This document shows positions 1 through 8,867 of a stretch of DNA of 26,800 nt, one piece after another. The DNA is from Micavibrio sp. UBA1850 (GTDB taxonomy: Bacteria; Pseudomonadota; Alphaproteobacteria; Micavibrionales; Micavibrionaceae). The DNA lies in NCBI GenBank assembly GCA_002338525.1, contig DDIM01000020.1, positions 72,132 to 98,931 on the forward strand. Direction: 5' to 3'. Position 1 is the first letter of the stretch, and each line of letters opens with the position of its first letter. Both the position numbers and the translations under genes were made by a program. The notes beneath the pieces are model-generated. The model was not told where the DNA came from. It did no database searches and worked only from the letters and a program-made list of their open reading frames with translations.

Positions 1-47
<47 letters not shown>

Positions 48-84
48 TAACATCAAAGACTGCAATGGTTTACAATATTATATT

Positions 85-546
85 TTATTCGGCAAGTGTT
101 CTTTTTATTTTATCGTGAAAAACTTTGTCACCTATTGCAATCCCCCACTTTGCAGAGAGCCCACCATTGATCTCCAAGACATACATTGCCGGAATCTCAG
201 AAGGAACGCCGCTTAAATCATTCGGATTCGCATGATGGTGAATATGCCCAATGACACCTTTAGAGTTAATAAAAATCATATCCAAAGGAATTAGTGTGTT
301 TTTCATCCAAAATGATCTGAACTTGCTGTCATCGAAAACAAATAACATACCATGCTTTTCAGGCATGTGGGTGACGTTCATCAAGCCTCTCATTTGTTCG
401 GATGCTGTTTCTGCCGTTTCTGCTGTCATGGCTATGGTCGTGCCATCTGCTTTTTCTATCGTCAAAGGCTGAATTTTGTTCTGTTCATCACCACAGGCGG
501 ACAGGAACAAAAGTGAAATTATAATTAGAAAACTTTGCTTTATCAT
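85..546 (-). CDS. DUF192 family lipoprotein
   Basis: This is a 153-residue exported protein. The N-terminus is a lipoprotein signal: a basic start, a hydrophobic stretch, then the lipobox LSAC with Cys18, so it is probably lipid-anchored. The body carries the DUF192 hallmarks: RGLM near residue 53, GMLFVF, FWMKNTLIPLDMIFI near 79-93, and PAMYVLEINGG near 119. No enzymatic activity is firmly established for this family. Its ATG overlaps the stop codon of the upstream ABC exporter gene (ATGA), so the two are probably co-transcribed and translationally coupled. The length is normal for the family. Confidence 0.9.
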   Translation of the reverse strand: MIKQSFLIIISLLFLSACGDEQNKIQPLTIEKADGTTIAMTAETAETASEQMRGLMNVTHMPEKHGMLFVFDDSKFRSFWMKNTLIPLDMIFINSKGVIGHIHHHANPNDLSGVPSEIPAMYVLEINGGLSAKWGIAIGDKVFHDKIKRTLAE

Positions 547-2351
547 TTTTGAGACCTCGAAACTTGTTTTTGTAAAAGCTGATAGGCTCCATCTTTCATA
601 GCCATAAGCTGTTTATGCGTGCCTTGTTCTATGACCTGCCCTCTATCAAGGACAATAATTTTGTCTGCGTCTTGTATGGTAGACAGTCTGTGAGCGATAA
701 CGATAGTTGTACGCCCCTTCTCCAAATCCTTCAAAGAGTTTTGAATAAGCTTTTCCGATTGACTGTCCAATGCCGAAGTCGCCTCGTCAAGAAGAAGTAT
801 GGGAGCGTCTCTAAGCATGGCTCGCGCAATCGAGATACGCTGCTTTTGCCCGCCAGAAAGCTTCACACCATTTTCACCAAGATTTGTGTCGTAACCATGG
901 CTCATTTCTTTAATAAAATCATCGGCGGCCGCCATTTTTGCAGCCTTTATAATGTCTGATTGTTTTGCATGGGGCGTACCATATGCAATATTGGCAGAGA
1001 CTGTGTCATCAAAAATCGTGATGTCTTGTGATACCAGCGCTATATTTTGGCGCAAGCTTTCAAGTGATAAATTTTGAATATTATGCGCGCCAATTTTTAC
1101 GGTCCCTGCCGTTACATCGTAGAATCGAGGAATCAAATTTAAGATTGTGCTCTTTCCACTACCAGACATACCGACAAGCGCGGTAACTTTACCAGCTCCA
1201 AACTCTATATTTATGTCGTTAAGTGCACGATCATCTAATTCCGTATCATATTCAAAGCTCACATTTTTAAAGCTGACCTTAGGAGGTGTTTTACAAACAA
1301 GCTTTTTAGCATTTTCATTGCTTGTAATATTTGGAGGAAGGTCAATTAGTGAGAGAACTCTTTCTGCTGCACCAACACCAAGTTGCAGCGTGTTATTCAG
1401 CTTCGCAAGCTTTTTAATCGGTTCGTAGGCAAGCGAAAACGCCGCAATAAAAGACATTAACCCACCAGGCGTTTGCTCACCATCTGCAATGGCATGCGCG
1501 CCATAAAAAATAATGCCAAATAGCACAAGACCAACCATAATCTCATTCATGGGCGTAGAAAGCGCGCCAACACGTACGGCCTTAATATTCAAATCGCGAA
1601 CCGTTCTAACAGCTTCTGATGAGCGTCTTTTTTCGCTCTTCTCCATGCCATAGGCTTGGACTTGGCGAACGCCTTGGAATATAGAAATCAAAGTTTCCAT
1701 CAAATGCGCTGTTTCGGCCTGAATTGATCCAGACAGACGACGAAGCTTTTTCCCAACCATGCCCACAATTACAATAATGATCGGAAACACTGATAATGTG
1801 ATGAGGGCCAGCTTCCAATCTTGTATGAACATAACGGTCACAAGTAAGACAAGCGTAAGCAAGCTTTTACCTATTCCTGTTAAACTGTCAGACACCGCAC
1901 CGCGCATTACGTTTACGTCGTTAGTAATTCTTGAGACAAGCTGTCCGCTCGGATTTTTATGAAAAAATGCGAGTTCCATTTTCATGAAGTGCGAAAATAT
2001 ATGTTGCTGAATATCCGCCACAATAGATTGGCTGATCTTGTTCATCTTGATTGTGTGCATGTAGGTAGCCAGACCACTTACAAGAAAACAGACAAATATC
2101 CCCCCCCCAAGTTGCCAAACCTTAGATAATTTTTCAGGGTTTTCCTGAACACCAATTAAAACCTGGTCAAGAACCGGCTGTAAAAGCTTTGCAAAAGAGG
2201 CTGTCGCACTGGCGGCAACAATCATAAAAAACAAAGCAATGAATAGCTGCTTTAGATAAGGACGAAGATACGTTTTTGCAAGCCGCTTTACGATAGCAAA
2301 AGAATTATCAGCCTTGTTATGCTTATTTTGAGATTTTGAATTTTTTGTCAT
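543..2351 (-). CDS. MsbA-like ABC exporter (fused permease-ATPase)
   Basis: This 602-residue half-transporter probably works as a homodimer in the inner membrane. Residues about 30-330 form the six-helix ABC exporter membrane domain. The ATPase domain follows, with Walker A GMSGSGKS near 394, the LSGGQ signature near 498, Walker B LLLDEATSALD near 521 and the switch histidine in IAHRLST. The arrangement and length match the MsbA/lipid A flippase group, and lipid or lipopolysaccharide core export is the likely role. Related multidrug half-transporters look very similar, so I give no symbol. Codons 82-84 (Gly-Gly-Gly) are encoded by nine consecutive G residues, which is odd in this AT-leaning gene. 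It lies between the HAD gene (33-nt gap) and the overlapping DUF192 gene. Confidence 0.9.
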   Translation of the reverse strand: MTKNSKSQNKHNKADNSFAIVKRLAKTYLRPYLKQLFIALFFMIVAASATASFAKLLQPVLDQVLIGVQENPEKLSKVWQLGGGIFVCFLVSGLATYMHTIKMNKISQSIVADIQQHIFSHFMKMELAFFHKNPSGQLVSRITNDVNVMRGAVSDSLTGIGKSLLTLVLLVTVMFIQDWKLALITLSVFPIIIVIVGMVGKKLRRLSGSIQAETAHLMETLISIFQGVRQVQAYGMEKSEKRRSSEAVRTVRDLNIKAVRVGALSTPMNEIMVGLVLFGIIFYGAHAIADGEQTPGGLMSFIAAFSLAYEPIKKLAKLNNTLQLGVGAAERVLSLIDLPPNITSNENAKKLVCKTPPKVSFKNVSFEYDTELDDRALNDINIEFGAGKVTALVGMSGSGKSTILNLIPRFYDVTAGTVKIGAHNIQNLSLESLRQNIALVSQDITIFDDTVSANIAYGTPHAKQSDIIKAAKMAAADDFIKEMSHGYDTNLGENGVKLSGGQKQRISIARAMLRDAPILLLDEATSALDSQSEKLIQNSLKDLEKGRTTIVIAHRLSTIQDADKIIVLDRGQVIEQGTHKQLMAMKDGAYQLLQKQVSRSQK

Positions 2352-2384
2352 ATGCGCAGCACTTTAGCACTCATTATCATGCAA

Positions 2385-3353
2385 TTAAAGCTTCCGCTTT
2401 TTGAGGCGCCTTTTTACAGGCTCACCCGGCTGCAAACGACGGCGGTGCTTACGATCAGGTAATGCTTTCCCCCATGTAACATTTGGTATTAGGTATGTTG
2501 GTCGTACATTATACTGCCCAATAAGGATACTAAGCGCACGATCAACTTCGGCTGGCGTTGATGCTTTTTTAAAAGACCCATTGTGCATTCCACTTTTAAC
2601 AAAACAAGTATCAATGCCCGCCATATCCGCACCGATCATATCATGAGCCATCGTGTCACCAACCATTACGGCTTGGCCCGGGAAGATGTCTTTTGTTTGT
2701 AGTAAATCAATACATCTTTGGAATATTGGTTTATAGGGCTTGCCTATAGAGTGAATAACGCCACCATATTGCCGAAGCTTTCTATTTAATAGGCCAACGC
2801 CCATAAGGTAATTAGCAGACAGAAGTCCACGGCTATCAGGCACGGCAAACAATGTCCGTGTTCCATTTTTGACAATCTCTTTTAATTCCGCATCCAGCTG
2901 ATTAGCGGGTTTGGCCAATCTGTCGTGACCTGACATCAACACGAAATCAGCATCCTTGATGCTGTCTACATATTTAACGCCTGTATCACGCATGAAAGAG
3001 TGTCGTTCCCCCACATGGAAGGAATAACATTTCTTACCGATATTATCGAAAACCTTGTCGCCGCTTTGTGTTTCAATACCCTTGGCGATTACCTCACCCA
3101 CAGTCATGATTTTATCATATAAACTGGGGCCGATCCCTGCTTTTTTCAGCAAAGCCTTGTTATCTTTCTCGCAAAGGTCACTGTTTGATAGCAGGATGAT
3201 ATATTTTTTACGACCGCGAAGCTCCTTCAAGCAATCGACAACACCATCAAAGGCTTTTTTTCCGTCATGAAGGACGCCCCACTGATCAAAAATGATCGCG
3301 CTGTAGCTGTCAGAGATATCTGATAAACCTTCGCAGAATTTGGTCTTTGGCAT
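2385..3353 (-). CDS. HAD superfamily class IIA hydrolase-like protein (TIGR01459 type)
   Basis: This 322-residue cytoplasmic protein has the HAD fold. Motif I is FDQWGVLHDG with Asp23 as presumptive nucleophile, motif II is LLSNSD near residue 56, and the C-terminal motif is VGDTMAHDMIGADMAGI near 232. The residue two after the nucleophile is Trp, not the usual Asp. From memory this DxW form is typical of the alphaproteobacterial class IIA subfamily, whose substrate is unknown. The last 40 residues are an unusual, very basic tail rich in Arg and Lys. It is transcribed in the same direction as the ABC exporter, 33 nt upstream of it. Family assignment is good; function is open. Confidence 0.85.
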   Translation of the reverse strand: MPKTKFCEGLSDISDSYSAIIFDQWGVLHDGKKAFDGVVDCLKELRGRKKYIILLSNSDLCEKDNKALLKKAGIGPSLYDKIMTVGEVIAKGIETQSGDKVFDNIGKKCYSFHVGERHSFMRDTGVKYVDSIKDADFVLMSGHDRLAKPANQLDAELKEIVKNGTRTLFAVPDSRGLLSANYLMGVGLLNRKLRQYGGVIHSIGKPYKPIFQRCIDLLQTKDIFPGQAVMVGDTMAHDMIGADMAGIDTCFVKSGMHNGSFKKASTPAEVDRALSILIGQYNVRPTYLIPNVTWGKALPDRKHRRRLQPGEPVKRRLKKRKL

Positions 3354-3445
3354 AAGTTACTTCTTAAATCATCAAATAATAAAAATCTGAATTCGTACAA
3401 AACATACATCAGACGTCATGGATTTTAGCACTCTTCAATGATTTG

Positions 3446-4951
3446 TCATCCCCTCAATTGAGAAATATACTCTTTTAAATCACGTTTAATATGTGGTGCC
3501 AGCAAATACATCGCAATCAGATTGGGTATCGCCATAACAAACATCAAGGCTTCCGACACTTTTACCACGTTACCAAGCTCAAGCGTACAGCCGATAACAA
3601 CAAAGACAAGAAAAGAAATTCGGAATATATTGAGGTAGATTTTTTTGTCACCGAACAAGTAAGCAATACATTTTTCAGCATAGTAAGACCATGTGATAAG
3701 TGTTGAGTATGCAAACAAGAACACAGATAACGCCAATATGTAAGGGAATAGTGAAAGTTCTGACCCAAAGGCACGAGATGTCAGCTCCACTCCTGCCAAG
3801 CCTTCCGTATCTAAATGAGCGCCCGTCAAAATAATTACAAGCGCTGTTAAGGTACAAATGACGACCGTATCAATAAAAGGGCCGAGCATACTTGCAAAGC
3901 CTTGCTGGATATGTGAGTTGGTTTTTGTTGCTGAATAAATGATGGCCGCAGATCCAAGTCCCGCCTCATTTGAAAAGGATGCTCGCTTAACGCCTTGTAT
4001 CAACGCCCCCATAAACGCCCCTAAACCAGCCGCTGGTGTGAAGGCCTGCGAAATAATGACGCTAAACGCCTCTGGTATTGCGCTCAAATTCATACCAATC
4101 ACAATCAGCCCAGCCCCAAGATAGATTGCGACCATTAAAGGTATAAGTTTAGACGTTACTTTTCCGATGATTTTAACGCCGCCCATTGTGACAATACCCG
4201 TCAAAATGGCTAGAAATACACCAAACGCCCAACCGTTTGTGAGAAGAAAATCATGAAACACGCCATGCAAGAACGTTCCTTCAAAGCTCGTAATATTGAG
4301 TACTTGTTGATAGGCTTGGTTGGCTTGGAATATATTTCCGCCCCCGATGGCCCCGCCTATGCAGGCTAAACAAAAGAATATTGCAAAAAGGGTCCCCAAT
4401 TTAGCCATTTTGATTTTTTCAAATGCGGGCTTGATATAATACATAGGCCCCCCAAAGACCTCATCACCATCAATCGGGTCTTGGCGATATTTTACGCCAA
4501 GAGACACTTCGGCAAATTTTGAACACATTCCAAACAGCCCCATAAGAACCATCCATAATGCAGCACCCGGGCCACCAACGGAAATAGCAATGGCAACCCC
4601 TGCAATATTTCCCAGCCCAACGGTACCAGACAGCGACGCGGTTAATGCCTGAAAACTAGAGATTTCACCATCGTCTTTTTTATCATCATATTTGCCACTA
4701 ACGATTTTAATCGCATGTTTGAAATATCTTAAATTTATAAACCCGAGGTAGAATGTAAATATCAACGACCCAAGCGCCATCCAAACAATGATCAAAGGCA
4801 GTGCAATTGTTGTGTCACCAATGTCGAATTTAGGGGCATAGAAAACGATAGGCTCGATAAAATTTGCGACACTAGAAAAGTGACAATCCATCCATTTGTC
4901 AAAATTACCTGATAGTTCTGGACAAGATTTTGCAATAGCATCTACTGACAT
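3446..4951 (-). CDS. Alanine/glycine:cation symporter (AGCS family)
   Basis: This 501-residue polytopic inner-membrane protein should take up alanine or glycine with Na+ or H+. Family landmarks are SLSGTVGLGNIAGVA near residue 108, followed by a Gly-Pro-Gly-rich segment, GGPMYYI near 168, and GGGNIFQANQAY near 204-215. The many hydrophobic segments fit the usual 10-11 helices. The N-terminus carries about 40 polar residues with two cysteines before the first membrane helix. I saw no strong ribosome binding site upstream of the ATG. It stands alone, with 92 nt to the HAD gene and 112 nt to the upstream small exported protein. The exact amino acid substrate is not readable from the sequence. 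Confidence 0.9.
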   Translation of the reverse strand: MSVDAIAKSCPELSGNFDKWMDCHFSSVANFIEPIVFYAPKFDIGDTTIALPLIIVWMALGSLIFTFYLGFINLRYFKHAIKIVSGKYDDKKDDGEISSFQALTASLSGTVGLGNIAGVAIAISVGGPGAALWMVLMGLFGMCSKFAEVSLGVKYRQDPIDGDEVFGGPMYYIKPAFEKIKMAKLGTLFAIFFCLACIGGAIGGGNIFQANQAYQQVLNITSFEGTFLHGVFHDFLLTNGWAFGVFLAILTGIVTMGGVKIIGKVTSKLIPLMVAIYLGAGLIVIGMNLSAIPEAFSVIISQAFTPAAGLGAFMGALIQGVKRASFSNEAGLGSAAIIYSATKTNSHIQQGFASMLGPFIDTVVICTLTALVIILTGAHLDTEGLAGVELTSRAFGSELSLFPYILALSVFLFAYSTLITWSYYAEKCIAYLFGDKKIYLNIFRISFLVFVVIGCTLELGNVVKVSEALMFVMAIPNLIAMYLLAPHIKRDLKEYISQLRG

Positions 4952-5063
4952 ATTTATTTACTTTCTAGATAGTTGTGGCTTGTTCTAAAGGCACAAGTCT
5001 TGAAAAAAAATGAAATAAAATCAACGTATTTTACAAATACTGTACACAAGCAATATCGTAAAT

Positions 5064-5591
5064 TTAGGGTATTAAAAGATATTTCTGACGCTTGATCTGT
5101 GCCTCAGTCTTACATAGCGGCAAACTTACGGGGTGTGAGTCGAAAAATGTTTGCGCCCATTTTCTGATTTTTGCCTCCGACATTTTTGATGCTTTTTCAA
5201 TACGAGGTGCATAATGCTTACAAAATAAATCAGGACGCATTTTTGCCGCATCATTTGAAATGCGATTGGCAACTGCTGTTCTGATTGCGTTAAGTTCGCT
5301 TTCTGCTTGTGTGCTTGTCATTCCTGACTTTTTATAAAAATTTAAAAGGATCGTGTCATATCCTGAAAACAGATCAGCGTGATTTGACGTGAATAGACGA
5401 TATTGCTGAAACAGATTTTGGCCATTTTTACTTGGCCACATATGTTGGCAGTTTAGCCCAATGACCATAAGCTCGCTATGAATACGTACGCCCTGCTCGG
5501 CTTCTGCCTCCGACATAGAGTAACAAGCCTCTCTAGCTTGCGCCGATGTGCTAATTATGAGTGTTATAAATAAGAGACTAAAGAAGCGCAT
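5064..5591 (-). CDS. Small exported protein of unknown function
   Basis: I do not recognise this family. A TTG start at 5618 is possible, but I prefer the ATG at 5591. An AAAAGG ribosome binding site lies 8-9 nt upstream of it, and it leads straight into a classic signal peptide (MRFF, hydrophobic core, then STSAQA and cleavage before Arg-Glu). The mature protein is about 156 residues, mostly helical in character, with cysteines in EACYSM, GLNCQHMW, DLFCKHYAP and LPLCKTE. An even number of cysteines in an exported protein would fit two disulfides. It is divergent from miaB, with about 100 nt between the start codons. Confidence 0.75.
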   Translation of the reverse strand: MRFFSLLFITLIISTSAQAREACYSMSEAEAEQGVRIHSELMVIGLNCQHMWPSKNGQNLFQQYRLFTSNHADLFSGYDTILLNFYKKSGMTSTQAESELNAIRTAVANRISNDAAKMRPDLFCKHYAPRIEKASKMSEAKIRKWAQTFFDSHPVSLPLCKTEAQIKRQKYLLIP

Positions 5592-5692
5592 AGTTTGAAC
5601 CTTTTCTACCAACGACAAAAACTTGATTTTTTCAAGCTGGCGTGGTTTAAAGCACGCATTATACGTTAGGTCAAAAGGATTTTAAAAAGATA

Positions 5693-7105
5693 ATGTCACA
5701 TAGCGCACAACATAATCAGAAGAATTTATACATTAAGACATGGGGGTGCCAGATGAATGTTTATGACAGTCATCGTATTGCCGATGTTGTAAAACCTTTG
5801 GGATACAAGCTTTCAGACACACCAGAGGGCGCAGACATGATCGTATTAAATACATGTCATATACGTGAAAAAGCCACCGAAAAAGTTTTTTCTGAATTGG
5901 GACGTCTTAGAGAATATAAAGAAAAGCGTGAAGCAGAAACAGGTCGCCGCGCCCTTATAGGTGTTGCGGGATGTGTTGCACAGGCCGAGGGGGACATTAT
6001 CACGCAACGTGCGCCTTACGTGGACTTTGTGCTTGGTCCACAAACATATCATTTGTTGCCTGAGACCATCATCAGCCTCACAGGCGATCGCCCAGAAAAA
6101 CGTGTCATAAATACAGACTTTCCTGTTGAAAATAAATTCGATCACTTGCCTGAAGAGCATGACAGCCAAGGCGCTGCGGCATTTTTGTCCATTCAAGAAG
6201 GCTGTGACAAATTTTGTACGTTTTGCGTTGTTCCATACACGCGGGGGGCTGAGTATTCCAGAACTGTGCAGTCTATATTAGACGAAGCTAATAAGCTGGT
6301 TGATAACGGTGCAAAAGAAATTAATGTGCTGGGTCAAAATGTAAATGCGTTTCATGGTGTTGGGCTTGACGGTGGAACCGCGGACCTTCCTGACTTGCTT
6401 TATGCCTTATCAGATATTAACGGTCTTGAGCGCATTCGTTACACGACGTCACATCCTCGTGACATGGATGATCGTTTGATCCAAGCACACGCTGACCTTA
6501 AAAAACTTATGCCGTTTTTGCACCTGCCGATACAATCAGGGTCTGACAAGATTTTGGAAGCCATGAATCGTAAACACACGGCAGATCATTACAGAGATAT
6601 TTTGGCTAAGCTTAAAAAAGCCCGTCCTGACATTGCCATGTCATCAGATATCATTGTTGGTTTCCCAGGTGAAAGCGATCAGGACTTTGAGGACACAATG
6701 CAGATTGTTCGCGATTCTGAGTATGTCTCATGCTATTCGTTCAAATACTCCCCTCGCCCTGGTACGCCAGCCGCTGCCATGCAAAACCTTGTTCGTGAAG
6801 ATGTAAAGACAGAGCGCTTAGCCCGTTTACAAGCCCTTATTTCTGAACAGCAATATGATTTTAACAAAACATTTCTGGGAAAAACCATTCCAGTTTTATT
6901 TGATCGCGTTGGTAAAGATAGCGGAAAATCTGAAGGCTTTATTCAGGGGCGTTCCGAATACTTCCATGCTGTACACGTTAAGGGAAGCGAGCGACTTGTT
7001 GGACAGATTGTTGATGTCGAAGTGACAGAGACACGCCCAAGCTCGCTGAGCGGTAACATAGTGACCGGTGAATTTGCATCTGATCTTAAAACAGCCGTTG
7101 GTTAG
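5693..7105 (+). CDS. miaB: tRNA-2-methylthio-N6-dimethylallyladenosine synthase MiaB
   Basis: This 470-residue radical-SAM methylthiotransferase converts i6A37 to ms2i6A37 in tRNAs reading UNN codons. The N-terminal domain has its three cluster cysteines in WGCQMN (Cys19), NTCHIREKA (Cys55) and GCVAQ. The radical-SAM cysteines are in EGCDKFCTFC near residues 168-176, and a C-terminal TRAM domain follows from about residue 400. The length is normal. The ribosome binding site (AAAGGA) is about 12 nt from the ATG, rather far. In many alphaproteobacteria miaB leads straight into phoH; here a leftward RTX gene separates them, and the two genes share overlapping stop codons at 7102-7105. Confidence 0.97.
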   Translation: MSHSAQHNQKNLYIKTWGCQMNVYDSHRIADVVKPLGYKLSDTPEGADMIVLNTCHIREKATEKVFSELGRLREYKEKREAETGRRALIGVAGCVAQAEGDIITQRAPYVDFVLGPQTYHLLPETIISLTGDRPEKRVINTDFPVENKFDHLPEEHDSQGAAAFLSIQEGCDKFCTFCVVPYTRGAEYSRTVQSILDEANKLVDNGAKEINVLGQNVNAFHGVGLDGGTADLPDLLYALSDINGLERIRYTTSHPRDMDDRLIQAHADLKKLMPFLHLPIQSGSDKILEAMNRKHTADHYRDILAKLKKARPDIAMSSDIIVGFPGESDQDFEDTMQIVRDSEYVSCYSFKYSPRPGTPAAAMQNLVREDVKTERLARLQALISEQQYDFNKTFLGKTIPVLFDRVGKDSGKSEGFIQGRSEYFHAVHVKGSERLVGQIVDVEVTETRPSSLSGNIVTGEFASDLKTAVG

Positions 7106-8676
7106 GCGATAAGATCACCGTTCGTAAACAGCGTATCTACGGTTTGTCCTGTTAGATCGCCGTAAATGATAGCTGCATATTCAAAGTCGTTTCCGCTGCC
7201 ATCCTCATTAACCTTGAGGACGGCTTTGTTGCCACCTTTCAGATGCAGACTTACAAAGTCATTTATATCGCTTAATGCATTATCAAAGCCTGACACGATA
7301 TCCGAGATGTCTATGCGATCACCTTCTGCCAGATTGAAGTCTTTTATGCGGTCATTTGTATCAAGACTATCCAAAACAAAGGTGTCAGCACCGCTTCCTC
7401 CGTATAGATAATCACGTCCCGCGCCACCCGCTAGGCGATCATCGCCGTCATTACCATATAGGACATCGCTCCCATCGCCACCCGATATATCATCATTTCC
7501 AGATTCGCCGCCAAGGTTATCTTTTCCTGATCCTCCAACGATAACGTCATCGCCGCCTCCTGCGCGAACGCGATCATTTCCGGCCCCTCCATCAATGCTA
7601 TCATGTCCTCCATATCCATACAGACGGTCGTTACCACCTTCTGCATAAATTGTGTCATTACTTGCTTTTCCGAAAAGGACATCATTCGAAGACGTCCCCT
7701 GCAATGTAGTGACAGGAGGCGTTTGTGTGCGTGAGTAGATTTCACTGCTGTCATTAGAAAACCATAGGTGGCCGCTATTCATAATTTCAGCCCTGTCTGT
7801 TCCAACCAGAATTATTTCCCCCTGACCTTGAATACCTATAATAGTATCGCCAGGTGGGCCGTCGTTAAAAATCAGGTCAGAAAATGAGTTTATTGAAGAA
7901 TTAAGAGAGAAGTTGAGTATATCACCGTTGAAATCAAAATTTTCAATGAATATAGCTGTCAGATTTTGTGTATTCTCCTCAATAAAGAAAGTATCGTGAA
8001 TAACTGTACCGTTGGCATCTGTATGTACACCATCGCCACCAAATAGATTGTCACCCATTTCGCCGTATATATGGTTCATAGCGTTATCAGTTCCATAGAC
8101 AAAATCTATGCCCGCGCCACCCTTTAACACGTTCATGCCATCTCCACCATAAATAGTGTCGCCGTCAAGGCCGCCATGAATTTCGTTGTATGATGTATTG
8201 GCATTGTCTGCCGTCAAATAAAACTGACCACCGGTTCCTCCATAAAGGTCGTCTGCTCCACCCCCGCCATATAAAAAATAATTTCCGCCATCACTGCCCG
8301 CTCTAATAATATCAGTTGATGAGGTTCCTATGATTGTACTGTCGCCCGTGCCTGAATCATTTACATCGTAGCCTATTTCTAGGAGCGCATTTCGAGCAGG
8401 CGTTCCAGATTCTAAAAAGGCTGTATTTGACAAATCAATCAAACCACCTTTTTGCGCATAAATATTGCTTATCTGAGTTGGTGACCCCAATACAGTTTCG
8501 ATATTTTGCAGGGTGTCTTCAAAAAGCCTTATCGTATGTTCAGACATGCTTCCAGAAGGTATGCCTGTAAGAATAAGCGTATCAGACCCCGCGCCGCCAA
8601 TAAATTGGTTTAAATGAACATCGTTAACATCAACAGTGAATTGATCATCTCCGCTTGTCCCGTTATAAATCGCCAT
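7102..8676 (-). CDS. RTX calcium-binding repeat protein, predicted type I secreted
   Basis: This 524-residue protein has two glycine- and aspartate-rich RTX regions. The first, weaker and interrupted, spans roughly residues 115-220. The second is a run of about ten nearly contiguous nonapeptides (GGxGxDxxx type) at about 335-430, which should fold as a Ca2+-bound parallel beta roll. The last 95 residues, from GADTFVLDSL through RIKDFNLAEGDRIDISD to the end, resemble the VCA0849-type type I secretion target domain. There is no N-terminal signal peptide, as expected for this route. I see no catalytic domain, so an extracellular structural, adhesive or surface-layer-like role is possible but unproven. 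No secretion ABC/MFP genes are in the window. It is wedged leftward between miaB and phoH. A possible -10 (TATAAT on the minus strand, 8712-8717) precedes it. Confidence 0.88.
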   Translation of the reverse strand: MAIYNGTSGDDQFTVDVNDVHLNQFIGGAGSDTLILTGIPSGSMSEHTIRLFEDTLQNIETVLGSPTQISNIYAQKGGLIDLSNTAFLESGTPARNALLEIGYDVNDSGTGDSTIIGTSSTDIIRAGSDGGNYFLYGGGGADDLYGGTGGQFYLTADNANTSYNEIHGGLDGDTIYGGDGMNVLKGGAGIDFVYGTDNAMNHIYGEMGDNLFGGDGVHTDANGTVIHDTFFIEENTQNLTAIFIENFDFNGDILNFSLNSSINSFSDLIFNDGPPGDTIIGIQGQGEIILVGTDRAEIMNSGHLWFSNDSSEIYSRTQTPPVTTLQGTSSNDVLFGKASNDTIYAEGGNDRLYGYGGHDSIDGGAGNDRVRAGGGDDVIVGGSGKDNLGGESGNDDISGGDGSDVLYGNDGDDRLAGGAGRDYLYGGSGADTFVLDSLDTNDRIKDFNLAEGDRIDISDIVSGFDNALSDINDFVSLHLKGGNKAVLKVNEDGSGNDFEYAAIIYGDLTGQTVDTLFTNGDLIA

Positions 8677-8771
8677 ATGTTACTCTTTTGCCCAGTTGTA
8701 ATGTAGCTCTGATTATATAGGGGGCAGGTTAATAAATTTATTAAAATACATAAAATTTTATCTAAATTATG

Positions 8772-8800
8772 TTGGTCAATTGGAGAATATAAAATATAAT
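8772..8800 (+). promoter_or_regulatory. Putative sigma70-type promoter of the phoH operon
   Basis: TTGGTC (8772-8777) and a perfect TATAAT (8795-8800) are separated by exactly 17 nt, which puts the start of transcription about 60 nt before phoH. A promoter is expected here because the reversed RTX gene isolates phoH from miaB. The surrounding DNA is extremely AT-rich, so chance matches to -10 are likely; the -35 matches only its first three bases. Confidence 0.4.
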
Positions 8801-8852
8801 AAATATTAATAACTTATAACGCATATTGTAATAGCATGTATGCTTGATAAAC

Positions 8853-8867
8853 GAGGTAAAGACCATA
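8853..8867 (+). promoter_or_regulatory. phoH ribosome binding site, pointing to an ATA start codon
   Basis: GAGGT (8853-8857) is followed by a 7-nt spacer and then ATA (8865-8867), in frame with PhoH. This is ideal spacing for initiation. The only in-frame conventional alternative, TTG at 8844, lies upstream of this site and has no Shine-Dalgarno sequence of its own. The next in-frame ATG is 15 codons into the conserved protein. Confidence 0.6.

Noticed and set aside
7356..7670. Tandem repeats at 7.36-7.67 kb as a CRISPR-like array
   Set aside because: The periodicity is 27 nt with degenerate units and matches the RTX nonapeptide codons of the minus-strand protein; there are no spacers.
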